A stretch of 64,000 bases of DNA from Sanghuangporus weigelae (lineage: Eukaryota > Basidiomycota > Agaricomycetes > Hymenochaetales > Hymenochaetaceae). How positions within the stretch are numbered: position 1 is the first letter of the stretch; each line of letters starts with the position of its first letter. The translations under genes and the position numbers were made by a program. Location of the stretch: contig CP137318.1 in the NCBI GenBank assembly GCA_033182465.1, positions 1,302,001-1,366,000 of the forward strand, read 5' to 3'. Positions 9,987 through 22,166 of this stretch are shown here, in pieces. The notes beneath the pieces are model-generated. The model searched no databases. It saw only the letters and a list, made by a program, of their open reading frames with translations, and was not told where the DNA came from.

Positions 9987-12900
9987 ATGTCGGCCCTTCA
10001 GCCGCCACATTCTCACCACTCGGGTAACAAGCAATGGTGGTCACGGGCCTCGGCATCCAAGTCGTTTACAATGCCCGCGTACCGTGCCTCAGACTCCTCG
10101 GGCACCACTACACCGACTACACCAACCTCGGGGACGTCCCAGACGTACGATGACAAGTCGCTGAAGGGGTCAAAGCAGTCCAACAAGTTCAATACTCTCG
10201 CTTCGTACATAGGCATAGGCTTTAAGTCCAAGAAAAGTCACCCTACCATCAACATCCCGTCCGGTCCCGTGTCTCCTCCCCTCCCGTTCCAAAATCCCCC
10301 GTCGGCGAGTGCCCCAAATTCTCGTGAACCTCCCCCTCGTCCGCCTCGCTCTATTCGGCCGGTGACAGCGAGTTCGAGTTCGTCATATCAGTATGACCCA
10401 AAGTCACCAGGCGAACCGTCCATATACACGTACCCTTCATCTGAAGAGGGTACGTTCGAGCCTTTGACTCCTTCTGACCAGCTCTCGCGGCACCGTACAT
10501 CATATCAGCCGTCTCTCTTCACATTTGCCGAACAGCAGGATCAGACTGCAGCTGCCTTAAGGCTGGGAGACGTGTCAGGCTCTCGGTATTCGCCATCGGA
10601 TGCGCGAAGAATTTCGGTTCTATCAGACCCATCTGTAATAGATCCTCACATGAAGAGGGAACAGATGATTCGCTCGTCGCATGTTTCAGCTTCATCTTAC
10701 TATCCTGCACATCAGTCTGAGCACAAGGCTCATTCTGGTAAAATCCCCGCTCGTTTACGAGGTCACAGAGATAGCTTAGAAGGACGGAAATCTTCACGGT
10801 ATGTGCTCTGCTTCCGTCTTAACTTAGTTTAGCTCTATTTCGCTGATGCTATTTTTTTCGCCCTTTCGAATCACAGGGATAGCTTTTTAAGCAAGGAAAT
10901 AGATTTGACATCAGACACCGATACGAGTGGTGCTCAAACAAAGCCTCCCGAGCCACGTTCGCGGGATCAGAGACACTCCGATATTCCTGTGCCCGCAGTA
11001 CCCAAGTTATCTGCGACTATGTTGTTGACTGCACAGAGACCAACTCTCCGGAAATCACCTTCTGAAGGTGTGACAGCGGCAAGACCTCCAGGATCGTCTT
11101 CCGGTTCGAGAAGGCCTTCTCCTGTTCCTACAATACTGGGTCAAAGCAACGTACATAAGGGGGAGGATCTCGAGAGAGATCGTGTCACGAGTTTACGAAA
11201 CATTGACGCGCCGGCGAATGAACAGGCTTCCCTTGCTTCACCCGCGATACGACCAAAAGCAGCGAGCCTCTCAGCCGGTTCGCTTAGTGGTTCTAGCGCG
11301 GGAGGGCGTCCTTCACCTCGAATTAATACGTCGTACTCCTCGGCAATGCCCTTATCGCGTAACGCGTCGGTTACCTCAGGCACCGGAAGTGCAGCGGGCT
11401 CAAAGTCGAGTGTCGTTCAACGGCAGCAATCCGTTTCGCGTTTGAGGGCCGTCCCTCCTTCCCGCAATCCACCACCTTCTTCGAACCTGCCACCGACGCC
11501 ACAAGACAAGCCTCCTTCACCACTAACTTTCCGCGCGCCGAAGAACTTGAGCTCTTCGTCCTTATTGAATTCACCAACTTCAACAAGCGACGATCCGTCG
11601 ATCCTGGCATTTGATTTACCGCCTTCGTCACCCTCTTCAGAAGCATCATCTGCTAGCTTGTCTTTTGCCCCGACCTCTCAAGCGTCAATGTTCAGTGACA
11701 TTGAATCGAGCCTCGGTTCGGCTTTTCGAAGCTCGCGGAACCCCCGCGGCACGAAAGCTGGGCAAGTGCACAGACCTGAACCTCCGTCTTACCGCTCTGT
11801 AACGCCCGGCTCGCACACCGCCAAATCTTCGTTGTCTTCGAACAATACTTTGATGGGTGCGTTTGCTGCTCGAGGAGACACTCCTGTGCAACGTTCGGTC
11901 AGAAAGAGCATATCGCAGTCGTCGATTTCCTTAGGCTCTAGCGGACGCGGGGATCGCCCAGAGCTGAACGTTACGGCAGGAAGTCTTATCCCGGAGGAAA
12001 ATCCTGCTTCGGTGTTACATAGCATGCGGACGTTGCGAAAGCAACGCTCCATGCACAATACCCGTGCTGCTGGTGGATCGTTGGCTCTTCCCCCTCTTCC
12101 CCAGCAACTCAGGCATGTCAGCTCGTTCAATGCACCTTCCGTCGGTGAGGCGTTTGGGAGCGGGCATTCATCTCACTACAAAGGAGATAGTCTCGCTTCT
12201 CCCTTTGGGTCCCAACGACGTTCAGTGAATTCGGCAACGCCATCGTCGACTGCAGCAAATTCGATTGTAAATACTCCAACGACGCCACAGACGCATAAGA
12301 AACGGTCAATTTTCTCTTCTCATGGACGAGACCGTGACCGTGACCGTGAGCGACGCGATTCCAACGTTACTAGTGAACGCGAGTCTGCCGGTTCTGCGTA
12401 TTCCCCAGATACAAATCATAACGACAAGAAGAAATCTCATGGTATTGGGCTCGGGTTGTTCTCGGGACATTTCTCCCCATCTTCATCATCTTCCCAGATA
12501 CCAGACGCATCAGATTCACGCCGTCCGTCGTCGCCAACCGCTGAGTCGGTGCACGATTTCCATTTTAATTCACTGCCTACAAGTCGCTTACCGCCCACCA
12601 ATACTGACCATATCACGCAACATATCTTGCCGCCGAAGGAGTTGCTATCGCAGATGGAAGTTTTGGCAAACATGGAGGCGCCTTCTTCGCCTCCGCAATT
12701 TTCAGATCGGTCTCTTGACGACGAGGCAGGAGAAGATTATTGGGAAGATTCGAGTATCGTCACTGCGGACAAGCAAAGTATGCGGTCTCGCCTGGACTCG
12801 CTAAGTGGGTATTCTATTGCTTCGAGTATAGACGAGAACGGGAAGATATCGAAGGGAGATGCTCGGTCGTCAACACCGTCTCTGACCACGCGCCACTTCG

Positions 12901-13514
12901 CGAACGCCTCAGAATCAATTCATGGGATATTAGAGAAGGACCGACCGTCCTCATCTTCGCGAATTCCAACGCGAAATGTTTCAGGTATATCTGCACGTTC
13001 CCGAGTACCGAGTTCTTCAAACACGCGCCCTGCAACAGCTGATTCGTTCATGAGGGGTATCTCTTCGAATGGCGCTTACGGGGACGGGTATTGTCCGCCA
13101 GTCGGTCTGCCTCCGCCTCCACGGCGCAAGGGCGCAGTAATCTCGACGCCAACGACTGACCAGAAGAACGATGCCGACGAGCCGATGAATCCTCTTTCTC
13201 CACCGTTGGCGAGGAACGGCGCATCTCGGTTGCAACGGTTGCCATCCGTCGAGAATCAGAATCGGGGCTTGCAACGGTTGTCCTCTTATGAAACGATCTC
13301 CACCTACAACCCGAACCGAGGTTCGATCTTCCGGAAGCCGTCTTTCCTGAACATTGAGGACGAGATGAACGAACAGCAGGCGGGCATCGAGGGCAAAGCT
13401 CCGATGACGACTGTCCCTGAAGATAGTTTCCTTATCCTGGAGCAGGGAAAAGATTCAATAGACCTCGGTCGTAGTTCTGATGAAATCGCAGATATTCCCT
13501 TCCCTATAAGCTGA
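9987..13514 (+). CDS. Ser/Pro-rich low-complexity protein, 1149 aa
   Basis: Two exons, 9987-10798 and 10877-13514, joined across a GTATGT...CAG intron that splits an arginine codon, give 1149 aa. The protein is dominated by Ser, Pro, Thr and Arg, with many SP/TP and RRxS-type sites that look like kinase targets. Slightly more ordered patches are NKFNTLASYIGIGFKSKKSHP near residue 65, a run of DRDRDRERRDS-type charge near the middle, and the C-terminal part with NRGSIFRKPSFLNIEDEMNEQ. There is no signal peptide or membrane helix. Large Ser-rich proteins of this kind in agaricomycetes are often cytoskeletal or polarity scaffolds, but nothing here proves that. The ATG at 9,987 opens the only long frame consistent with the exon-2 frame. 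Confidence 0.85.
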
Positions 13515-14224
13515 AGCTGACTGACTTTACTCTTTGGTTTGGCTTACACGTCTTTGGTATATATGTTCACAATGTTTTACGGATACTTGACACTTCGTTT
13601 CGATCTTTCTTTTTCATTCGTCGTTCATTGTCCCGTTTAGCTCGTCTCCGTGTTTTCTGTTGTTTATTTTTAACTTGCTGGAACTCCATACTCCGTCATT
13701 CTCTTTTCGACACCCCGCGATATCAGTGCTCTCATTTGTCATTTATACCTGGTCTCGTCATTTCTTCTGTCCTTTTTTCCCATCCCTTCAGCATATGGCT
13801 TCATACGTTCATTCACATTATAGCCAATCTTTCTTCTCTTTTTTATCTTAGCTATCGGCATCACAATTTTCATTCCTTCTGTTTTCTATACCTATCTCAG
13901 CTCTTCGTTACTAGCTAGATGCTCACTTTATCATTTTACTCCCTTTATAACTGTACAACACAAGCATCATGACATGCGTCTCATCAATGGACGTATCGCT
14001 CAATGCATAATGACAATATGCTAGGTGACGACTCCTACCTATAACTACCCGTCTGATCTGCACGTTTCCTTTTCTTTGAACATTCAATATTCCAATGATT
14101 TGGTAAAAACGGAAAGAATCGACATAGAAGATCCATAAGTGCAGTTACGATACAAAGAAAATGAGAGGTAAAGATCATTAAATCGTGGCCTAAGAACAAA
14201 ATGTTTTGAGAATTCCACCGTTTT
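13515..14224. other. Convergent 3' intergenic region
   Basis: About 700 T- and A-rich bases lie between the stop codons of the Ser-rich gene and SLA2. No coding or repeat signal is seen; it probably holds both 3' untranslated regions. Confidence 0.5.
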
Positions 14225-17200
14225 CTAGTCGGTTTCGTCTGTGTGGTATCCAGCCCTCCGCATGGCGCCCAAACGATGCCTTGCAGCACCGAGATCCTTC
14301 TCCAACTTCAAAATCTCGACCTGCTGCTCCATCTCACGACGCTTGAACTCCATGACGGCCATGTTCTTGAAATTTGGCATGTCTTCCTCGACTTGCTTGG
14401 CGGTGATAGCTTTGACTTGTCGGACCAGAGATTTGCACGCTTCTGTGACCGCCTTCGCTGCAAGCTCGAGTCGTTCCTGCGTCTTGGACATGAGAGAGGC
14501 CTTGACACGTGATGCGGCGACAAGTTGCGCAGTTGCCGCTGCGACCTCGTTGGAAGCGACGATGAGCTGCTCAAGCGAATGCGTTCCTGAGAGTACACCA
14601 TCTGCACTCTCGATGAGTAGGTTTGTAGCGAAAGCAACAGCCTTCGCAGCGGAGATAAGACCCTCTGTCCATCGGTTGTTCCGCTTGTAGAATTGCTGCT
14701 TCGTGCTGGATCCCTTGCCCTGCGCAACAATTTCTTCTTGAGAGTCTGTGGCAGCTTTGATGAGCCTCGCGATAGCATTCGTAATAGCCAATGCAGCGGC
14801 CAGGATGGAGTCATGAACTTGAAGATCAACAGCGCTGAAGCGTGACGTGTCTCTTGGCCGTGCCATAAGTTCCTGAAGACGCGCCGTGGCAGCTTCGATG
14901 GCCTGTGCGGCACCCATCATCTCCTGCTCGACAATGTCGCCGATATCTCCATTTGCTTTTGCAAGTGATCCGCCCTTCGTACCCTTGGGGATCAAGTTGT
15001 CCACAATCTCCGACAATTTGTTCAGCGCGGATCGGATTTCCACATTGTTACGAGTGGCGACGTCTCGCTTGCTTTCCTTCGGCACGAGTTCCATCTTGTA
15101 CGACTGCAGATTCAGGAAGAATCGCAAGCCGACATCACCAGCAGATTTGGCCACACTAATAATTTTGTCGACGGCATCATCATCATTAGCGAGACGAGTA
15201 ATGCCTTTCGTATTGATTAGGACGTCGGACAAGGACTGAGCAAATTCATTTGCAGCCTTGATCACATCTACGTGATCCCCGCCAACTTCCCCGCCGAGAT
15301 AAAGATTGTAGACCGTAGCAAAATCAGTCGCATTGTTCACAGCCTTCTCAACCATTGACAACGTGTATTCTGGAGTCGAATTAAGGTTACCCGCTTGGGC
15401 CGGGGATTCCAGTTCGTATATCGCGTCATCAACCTTCTGGACGCAAGCTTGTAAGATGGAGTCTATGTGAAACAAATGAGATCAGTCTGCAATTCCGATG
15501 ACACCTCACAACCGTGAAACACACCAATGATCTGGTTAAGCTTCTTTCTGTTGTCCAGAATCAGCGTATCAATCTGCGCATTAGTAGCTTCATCAACGAT
15601 GCCTTGTGTCTACACGTAATGAGTGAGATATGTGAGATATGAGAATATCTGATCGTAAGCCGTGACAAACCTGCTGTGCCTCGTGAAGCTGTTCGATTGT
15701 GGCGTCCATTCCCTCTTGGAGAATAGCAATCTCCTGGTCTTTCTCTTGACGGACACGGTCCACCTCCAGGCTGGACTCGTCAATCTTCTTGAGTAGATCA
15801 TCGATCTGAATTTGCTTAGCCTAGGACAGAAGTCAGACACAGGCTAGAAGCACCGCAGAAAGCAGCCGTACCCGTAGAGAATCTTCAAGCTCACTCAACT
15901 GTCTGTTGTATTTCGCAAGAACACTTGAAACCTCCGAGCTTCGCGATCTCGTCGCATCTTCTGCACGTTCATTTGCAAACCTGATTTCTCGTTTAAGACG
16001 GTCGATCTCGTCTTTATGGCTAGCCTTTTGACGGTCAAGATCAAAACGTGCACGGTCCCTCTCACGAATCATATCCGCTAGCTCAAGGTTCTTCGCTTTG
16101 ATGTCCCTTTCCATGCGTTCCATCTTGTCTACAGCCTCCTGCGCCGAGTTCGCCTTAAGTTGCAATTGCTTGAATTTGGAAAGCATATCAAGATGCTCTG
16201 TGCGCAGCTGACTGTACAGCTTGGCAAGTGCTTCGTATTTGTTGCGCCAGAGTGTGACTTGGTCTTGCAGTTGTTTGATGAGTTCATCTTTCGATGCCAT
16301 CTGCGAACCTATGTTGACACCCATTGAGCTCATTTCGCCTTCCAGGGCTTTTACTCTCTACAAAGTTCCGTTAGACTATCGATTAACTCTGACAGGAGTA
16401 ATGCTCACTCGGTCATACTGTTCAAGAAGTAACTGATCCCTTTCATATTGGCCACGCATAGCAAGCAATTCACGTTCAAGTTCGTTGACCCGTTGCGCAG
16501 CCGCATTCGTGTATTGAGCCAATTGTTGTTGCATAAGTTGATCTTGGGCCAATCGCTCCCGCTCTTGCTGTTCCTGTTGCCGAGCCTCGAATTCTCTCTG
16601 GGCAGCCGCCTCTTGCTCTTTCCGTGCCCGTTCATCAGCTTCCCTCTGCGCCTGAAGCGCCGCCTGCTGATCTTCATACTGTTTCAATATCCGAGCTTGT
16701 TCGGCAATATCGGGTGCGGGAGTTGCTGGAGGCGGAGTCCGTACCGCAGTCGTGGATGGTCGAGCCGGGAGATCCGGAGCGCTACCGTTATCCAGGAGGT
16801 TGGGTGGTTCCTGTGATTGACAGCGTGAGCTTGTTACATCGAAGCGGTTCAGTTGAGAATATCTCACCGCTCCAAGTTTAGGGACATTAATCAGGCCCGT
16901 AAGATACTTCAGGTTAGAACACTCATAATAGAATTTACGCAGGTTGTGGTGCTGAGCGGCATAACGAGCACGCAAAGGCTCCAAAGCATCGATATCATCC
17001 GTACCTATCACCCAAAGTTGAGCTTATCACTCGGATACAAAGATTCAAGCAACTTACGACGGTGCATAGCCCGCAGCATACTTGTGATGAATCGATATAT
17101 ACCCCAACTCTCCTTGACAAGAGGAACCAATGCAGATATCCGGCATTCATTGTTTGTAGACATGCGGAAATGGGCAAAGATCATGCGTTGGAAGGAGTCG

Positions 17201-18029
17201 ATTTGATCTTGTAAACCCATAAGATCTGAAATAGTTTCGTAGCTGGAAGCTTTGAGCTTTGTTTCAGTCACAAAAAGCCGAGCAACTTACCCTTCGTTTG
17301 GATCATCAATTCCTTTCAATGTAATATATTCCTCATATTCGAAGAGACCGTTAAATTCTGGCCGCATACGGTGGAACCTCAGTTTGGACAACAGAAACGC
17401 AACATACGTCCGAATCAATGCGCCGTAGCCTGTCAAGTGGCTATGAGTCATCCGAGCTGGGCAACTTGGAAAGTAGAGTTACCTCGCACTCCATCCGCCC
17501 CTACACTTCTTGCGCATGTTTCCAACCAGCCAGTTTGGCCATGGGCTTCTTTGATCGTCTGAAAAACAAAATGTCGGTTCATAACCGAATGAAGCGAAGA
17601 AGTGAGGCTTACAACGGGGTGCCCTTCCTGAATTACTTTATGCACTGTGATCAAAGCCTTAAAAGTTTGGACCTCGTCAGACAAGATTGGTTGGACTCGA
17701 AGGCCTGTCCAGAAAGCCATAGAACTGTGATAATCCCAAGTGTAGACAATGCATTCTGGACGCTACGGTCAGAAATGGGACACAATGGTAGGCGAAAAGA
17801 CCTTACTTCGGACGTGCTTTTGCTTAGGAGCAGATTCCTCTGTGCTCGTAGCTTTCTTGATGTTGATGACTAGCTCGTGGTCTGCCTTGTCCTTGTCTAC
17901 TGGACGGGTAGGATAATGTACTTCGTCACCGTCAATGTCATATCCAGGCCCTGATCTTCGATTATTATGCCTGCAGATACAGATTTGTTAGCGGATAAAG
18001 GGCATTTGAGAGATGTACCGAACTGACAT
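14225..18029 (-). CDS. SLA2: Endocytic adaptor SLA2/End4 (HIP1R/talin-like), 1071 aa
   Basis: Links clathrin-coated endocytic sites to actin at the plasma membrane. Twelve exons join with consistent phases: 18029-18019, 17970-17807, 17755-17613, 17558-17483, 17429-17291, 17242-17058, 17004-16868, 16810-16409, 16357-15872, 15820-15671, 15609-15525 and 15462-14225, giving 1071 aa. Residues about 20-285 form an ANTH domain (KCIVYTWDY, GLRVQPILSDEVQTFKAL, TISDLMGLQDQIDSFQRM) for phosphoinositide binding. Residues 286-400 are Pro- then Gln/Glu-rich, followed by a long coiled coil to about 630. The rest is an I/LWEQ (THATCH) actin-binding module (DSILQACVQKVDDAI, RWTEGLISAAKAVA, LIVASNEVAAATAQLVAASRVK, basic C-terminal helix). 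Length fits fungal Sla2. It is head to head with SHY1 over only 125 bp. The product call is secure. Confidence 0.96.
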
Positions 18030-18154
18030 TGTATGAGGCTGGGTTGCGGAAGTACGAGAATAAGGGTAGTGGTGTTACGCAGCACCAAAGAGGCGATGCG
18101 GGTCGTTTCCGGACGTCGATCTATCTTCTCTTTCGCGTCGTCCCTCCCAAATAA
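18030..18154. promoter_or_regulatory. Compact bidirectional promoter SLA2/SHY1
   Basis: Only 125 bases separate the SLA2 and SHY1 start codons. There is no TATA box; the SHY1 side is pyrimidine-rich. Shared transcription initiation is inferred from the spacing. Confidence 0.6.
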
Positions 18155-19246
18155 ATGGCTTCCCTCTTCTCATCATTCTCTCGGTCTACGGCAAATGTCT
18201 GTCGACGCCGGCAAATAACATGTGGCAAACAGAGCTTCTCGAGAACATTCTCTCAAAGTCGTATCGTACGGAACATCGCCCATGAACAACAGCAGTACCG
18301 GCCAAAACATACATCTGCTCTGTCACCAATGATGTTTCTCTTGGGCGTCACTCCCATCCTTACTTTTGCACTCGGGACGTGGCAGATTCAGCGACTCAAG
18401 TGGAAGGTGAATCTCATTGACGACCTGCAGGAAAAGTTGCAACGACCTCCAATAGAGCTTCCGGACTTCGTAAAGTGCAGCACTTCTCTTGTGTTTGCTT
18501 CCCTTACTTAAGAATTAACGACATAATATAATACAGCCTGGACGTCTTGCAAGAGTTCACGTTTCGAAAGGTGCATGTGAAGGGGCGCTGGGATCATGCT
18601 CATACAGTGCTTCTCACCCCAAGGGTACATGACGGCACGAAAGGTGTCCATGTAATCACGCCCTTCGTTCGTTCCGATGGCTCTACCATCCTCGTGGATC
18701 GCGGCTTTGTTTCCGATGATTTTGCGAAGCCGGAATACTGGCAAAAGACTTTTGAGGATCAAGAGGAGGTGGAAATAATAGGCATGCTACGGACGTCTCA
18801 AGCGCGAAACTACTTTACACCAGACAATCATCCGGAAAAGGGCGAATGGTATTGGGTCGACGTGAACTCCCTAGCCGAGTATGCTGGCGGCGAAGCAGCA
18901 GGCGTGCAGCCCGTCTTTATTGAAGCTATTTTCGGTACGCCTCATTCCACCATGCAAAGAATCCTGTGATTAAATTCGAGTTATAGAAGGGCATCCTGGT
19001 GAAGTGCATGTCAACAAACAGCGAGGCGTTCCGGTTGGCCGGCCTCCAACCGTAGAAGTCAGGAACTCCCATGCAGCTTATGTCGCTACATGGTACGTAT
19101 AGTTGTGCTCTGCTAGGCAGTCAGACATTTATTCATCTGTACCTTCGTTACCTAGGTATTCGCTGTCTGCATTAACGGCCTTCATGTTCATCCATTTGCT
19201 GAGAAAACGAGCACGAGCACCTTCAAGAAGGATGCCTCGCAAGTAG
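18155..19246 (+). CDS. SHY1: Cytochrome c oxidase assembly protein SHY1/SURF1, 304 aa
   Basis: Inner-membrane mitochondrial protein needed for maturation of Cox1 in complex IV (family knowledge). Exons 18155-18474, 18537-18934, 18987-19092 and 19156-19246 give 304 aa with all phases matching. The N-terminus is Arg/Ser-rich and lacks acidic residues (SRSTANVCRRRQ, SFSRTFSQSR), as in a mitochondrial presequence. The SURF1 landmarks are present: the first membrane helix ending in FALGTWQIQRLKWK, FRKVHVKGRWDH, ILVDRGFV, NPE-like EKGEWYWVDV, GRPPTVEVRNSHAAYVATWYSL, and a second helix before a short basic tail. The first intron has a weak GTGCAG donor; it is supported by the phase and by the expected NLDVLQEF text across the junction. 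Its 3' end faces DMC1. Confidence 0.95.
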
Positions 19247-19959
19247 TACTTGCTCCAAACGCCGTTTAGCAACCTTCTGGATTAATGACTTCTCATACTT
19301 GAATCAACAAGATAGGTGATATCTGCTCAGGTCGTATCCTCTTGCACAATACGGTCAATCATACCTCTTTATTAACCTGAACAATCAGGAAAAATCTAAG
19401 TATCTAGGCACAAAATCGTAACTTGTGTCAATAAGCTACATACTGTCAAATTCCTAGTCAGATTCATAGGGCCAACCTGTTCAATTGAGGCAGTCGTTAT
19501 GCGGCCAGTCGCAGAACCGTCAAAGAACGGGGACGTCTCTATAGGGCGAGTCTTTGCTTCATGCATGCGAAGAAGAGAATGGCAGTGCTTATAGCAAGAT
19601 ATGGATACGACGCAGTGGTAAAGAGCCAGGTGTCGTTTCCGAGTGTCATCTGGTTCGAAATTTAGAATACGGTCGACTTGTTATTTCGGTCCAAAGATAT
19701 CAAGTCACTGATTACGACAGACATAATGCATACGTGCTCGAAAGGTTCCTACAGATTATCACTGTGAGACATCGATGGCGAGAGCAGTCAGGAGATTCAC
19801 AATCGTAATGTAAAAGCATTTCAGAGTGGCACTTGTACGTGTACGATCAGTTTTAGACAATTTGTTGAGACTAGGAGAGCAAGCCAGCAGACACGATACA
19901 CAAAGCAGTAGGAGACTTCCAGAAGACATCGCAAAGACACTAGCGAACTCTAGATCTGT
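19247..19959. other. Convergent 3' region of SHY1 and DMC1
   Basis: No gene can be supported in these 713 bases. An 84-codon plus-strand ORF (19,554-19,808) has no recognisable domain or splice partner. A TGGTTCGAA motif near 19,660 resembles a tRNA T-loop but lacks a matching T-stem. Confidence 0.45.
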
Positions 19960-21896
19960 TCAGACGTCAGACCAGCCACCTTCGTCAAGCTTATATGACG
20001 CTTCGCTTTCTGGTCTGTCAGGACTATCAACTAGCTTTGCGACTCGTTCTTCTGCGCGACCTATGATTGTGATACGATTCAGCGTTTGATCTTCCTTAAG
20101 CAAGATGTCTCTACCTTTCCGCAGAAACATCCGAGTGGCGGAAGCATGTGAGAGAATGTGGCCACCAATTGGCTTGAGTGCTCCACCGGCAACAAAAGTC
20201 ATAGTAGCACCGGGGTCGGCTACACCATTCATCAGAAACGATCCGCAGAAGGAATATTCGATAAATGTAAGCTCACACTGGACTTGATTCGTCAAGAGGA
20301 TAGCAATCTGCCGCATGCAAAGGCGCTTCAACAGCGATCGTTAACAGTCCTTTACGAAGAACACTTACGTTAAATTCTTCAGATAGTTTCGTTAAGCGAG
20401 AAAGCATCTGCGCGAGCTACAAAATAGCTGATCACAAAATAGCTTATATGCCAGACAAGGCATACGCACTTTTTGTTGCCTCTCACTCAACTCTCCGCGG
20501 CCAGAAAAGTCGGTGCGGAAGAGTGCCATGATACTGTCGACAATCTGCTCAGTGAGGTGAGAAACGTACCGCAAGAACAAGTTCACGAATGTGTTACAAG
20601 TAGTCGGAAATCTTTATCCTCGGCGAACCGGTTAGAGCACTCATTGATAAGTTCCATCTAGACGGATGCATACAAATGATCAGATAAGAGCCCATGCCAT
20701 TTCTAAGACTTGCCTGATGCTCGCTGTTGAAGGCGCGAGCTGATTCGTTCCTTTAAGCATGCAGCAACGAAACATAAACAACGAACAGACCATAAAGAAT
20801 ATTCTCAAGAGCCATACTTCCGTCTACGCCAAATCGGTCTGCGATAGATTTAATGCGATCCGGACGGAAAGTGCCCTCTGTATCAATATATGCAACCTAC
20901 GCGATGAGATTAGAGAGGCAAAGTAAAAGAACGTATTTATATATACCTTGCCAGACGCTCCTCCGAGTTCTGGAGGAAGCTGCGCAACGACACTCATAGT
21001 ATGCGCGAGCTGGGTCTTTCCTGTCCGGAATTCTCCATATACTGTCAACAAGTCATTGCCTGAATGAATGTGTCCTCTGTTGCAATCACTTGCCTTCGCT
21101 GATGGACTGTGACATTATGCCACCTCATAACAACTGAGTAATAAAGACAGGGTTGAGAGAGCATGCGCTCACCTCCAAGAATAGAATCTACCGATTTGCT
21201 ACCAGTACTCATGACAAGAACGCGCTTACGTTTATCCTGGATCTCAAGACCTGTAGCGAAGGAGGAGCCCTGAGAATAATACAGTTCGCCGTCAAGTAAT
21301 TCAAAAAGGGCAGGTCATATCCCACCATGATTTTGTGAACCGCTTCCTGTGCGCATATAGCCAGTTATTTTAAATATACGTCAAATGCTTATCGGAAATA
21401 ATAGCACTACCTTGATCTTCTCGACTTTTGCTTCAGACAGGCCTTTTATCTTCAGCAATTGCCGCCTCGGTGTCATATTGACACCTGAAACGGTGTTTAA
21501 GGAGGCCGCCTGCAGTCACACGATTAGTGAGTATTGATCACTGGATCTGAAAAGAGTCTGGTTACCTTCAATTTGAGAATATCCTGCACATTTATTCCCT
21601 GAAGCAGGTTGTTAATACTTCATCTGACGTTCGGGACGTTTGCACGACGGATGATCGAATAGAAGTATACATCCCATGCCAGTACATTCATCATACACAG
21701 TCGCTGGATCCGCAAACACAGCCGGAGATGTTTTATCCGAGAGCATTAGACATACCTGTTGCTGTAGTTCGTCTACAGAGTCAAAGAAGGGAGTCTGAGT
21801 CGTAGTAGTGTAAATAGCGGTCAATAAATAAGTTCAAATGGTCGTCCCAGTGTATGTGCCAACCTCATCAAAATCAGGACTTCCTGCACGCGACAT
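19960..21896 (-). CDS. DMC1: Meiotic recombinase DMC1
   Basis: RecA/Rad51-family ATPase that forms filaments on single-stranded DNA during meiotic homologous recombination. About sixteen short exons can be traced from [11 protein letters not shown] (21896-21864) to GGWSDV at 19,960, giving roughly 340 aa. An N-terminal helix-hairpin region ([40 protein letters not shown]) precedes the Walker A motif GEFRTGKTQ. Then come [13 protein letters not shown], the Walker B area [37 protein letters not shown] and [19 protein letters not shown]. The segments [12 protein letters not shown] and NQVQSDPG favour DMC1 over RAD51. Two introns use GC instead of GT at the donor (21,093 and 20,713), both as GCAAGT, and a 30-nt exon lies just before the first. 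Expression would be expected in basidia. Confidence 0.95.
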
Positions 21897-22166
21897 ATTT
21901 AAGAGGTGATGGTTACGAAGTTGAGCTCTCAAGTAGGTGAAGATCGTGGTTGAAAGAGACTCGGGAATAGAATATGGACGACTCGGGACGACCTATATTC
22001 TCACGGAACGCGTATCGTCACGCTGCGTCACAGAACAACGAAATCACGTATTCTTTCTTCTTTCTTGAAATTGCTCGGTCTTCTTGTATTATATCTTTTG
22101 GATGATATATCACAATTGATTCGCAGCAATAATAGCAATGAGTATGCAGAGCCATTCATATGCACA

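Noticed and set aside
19590-19680. CAGTGGTAAAGAGC and TGGTTCGAA as a tRNA gene
   Set aside because: The two words are spaced about right, but the stems do not pair; at most a chance match or relic.
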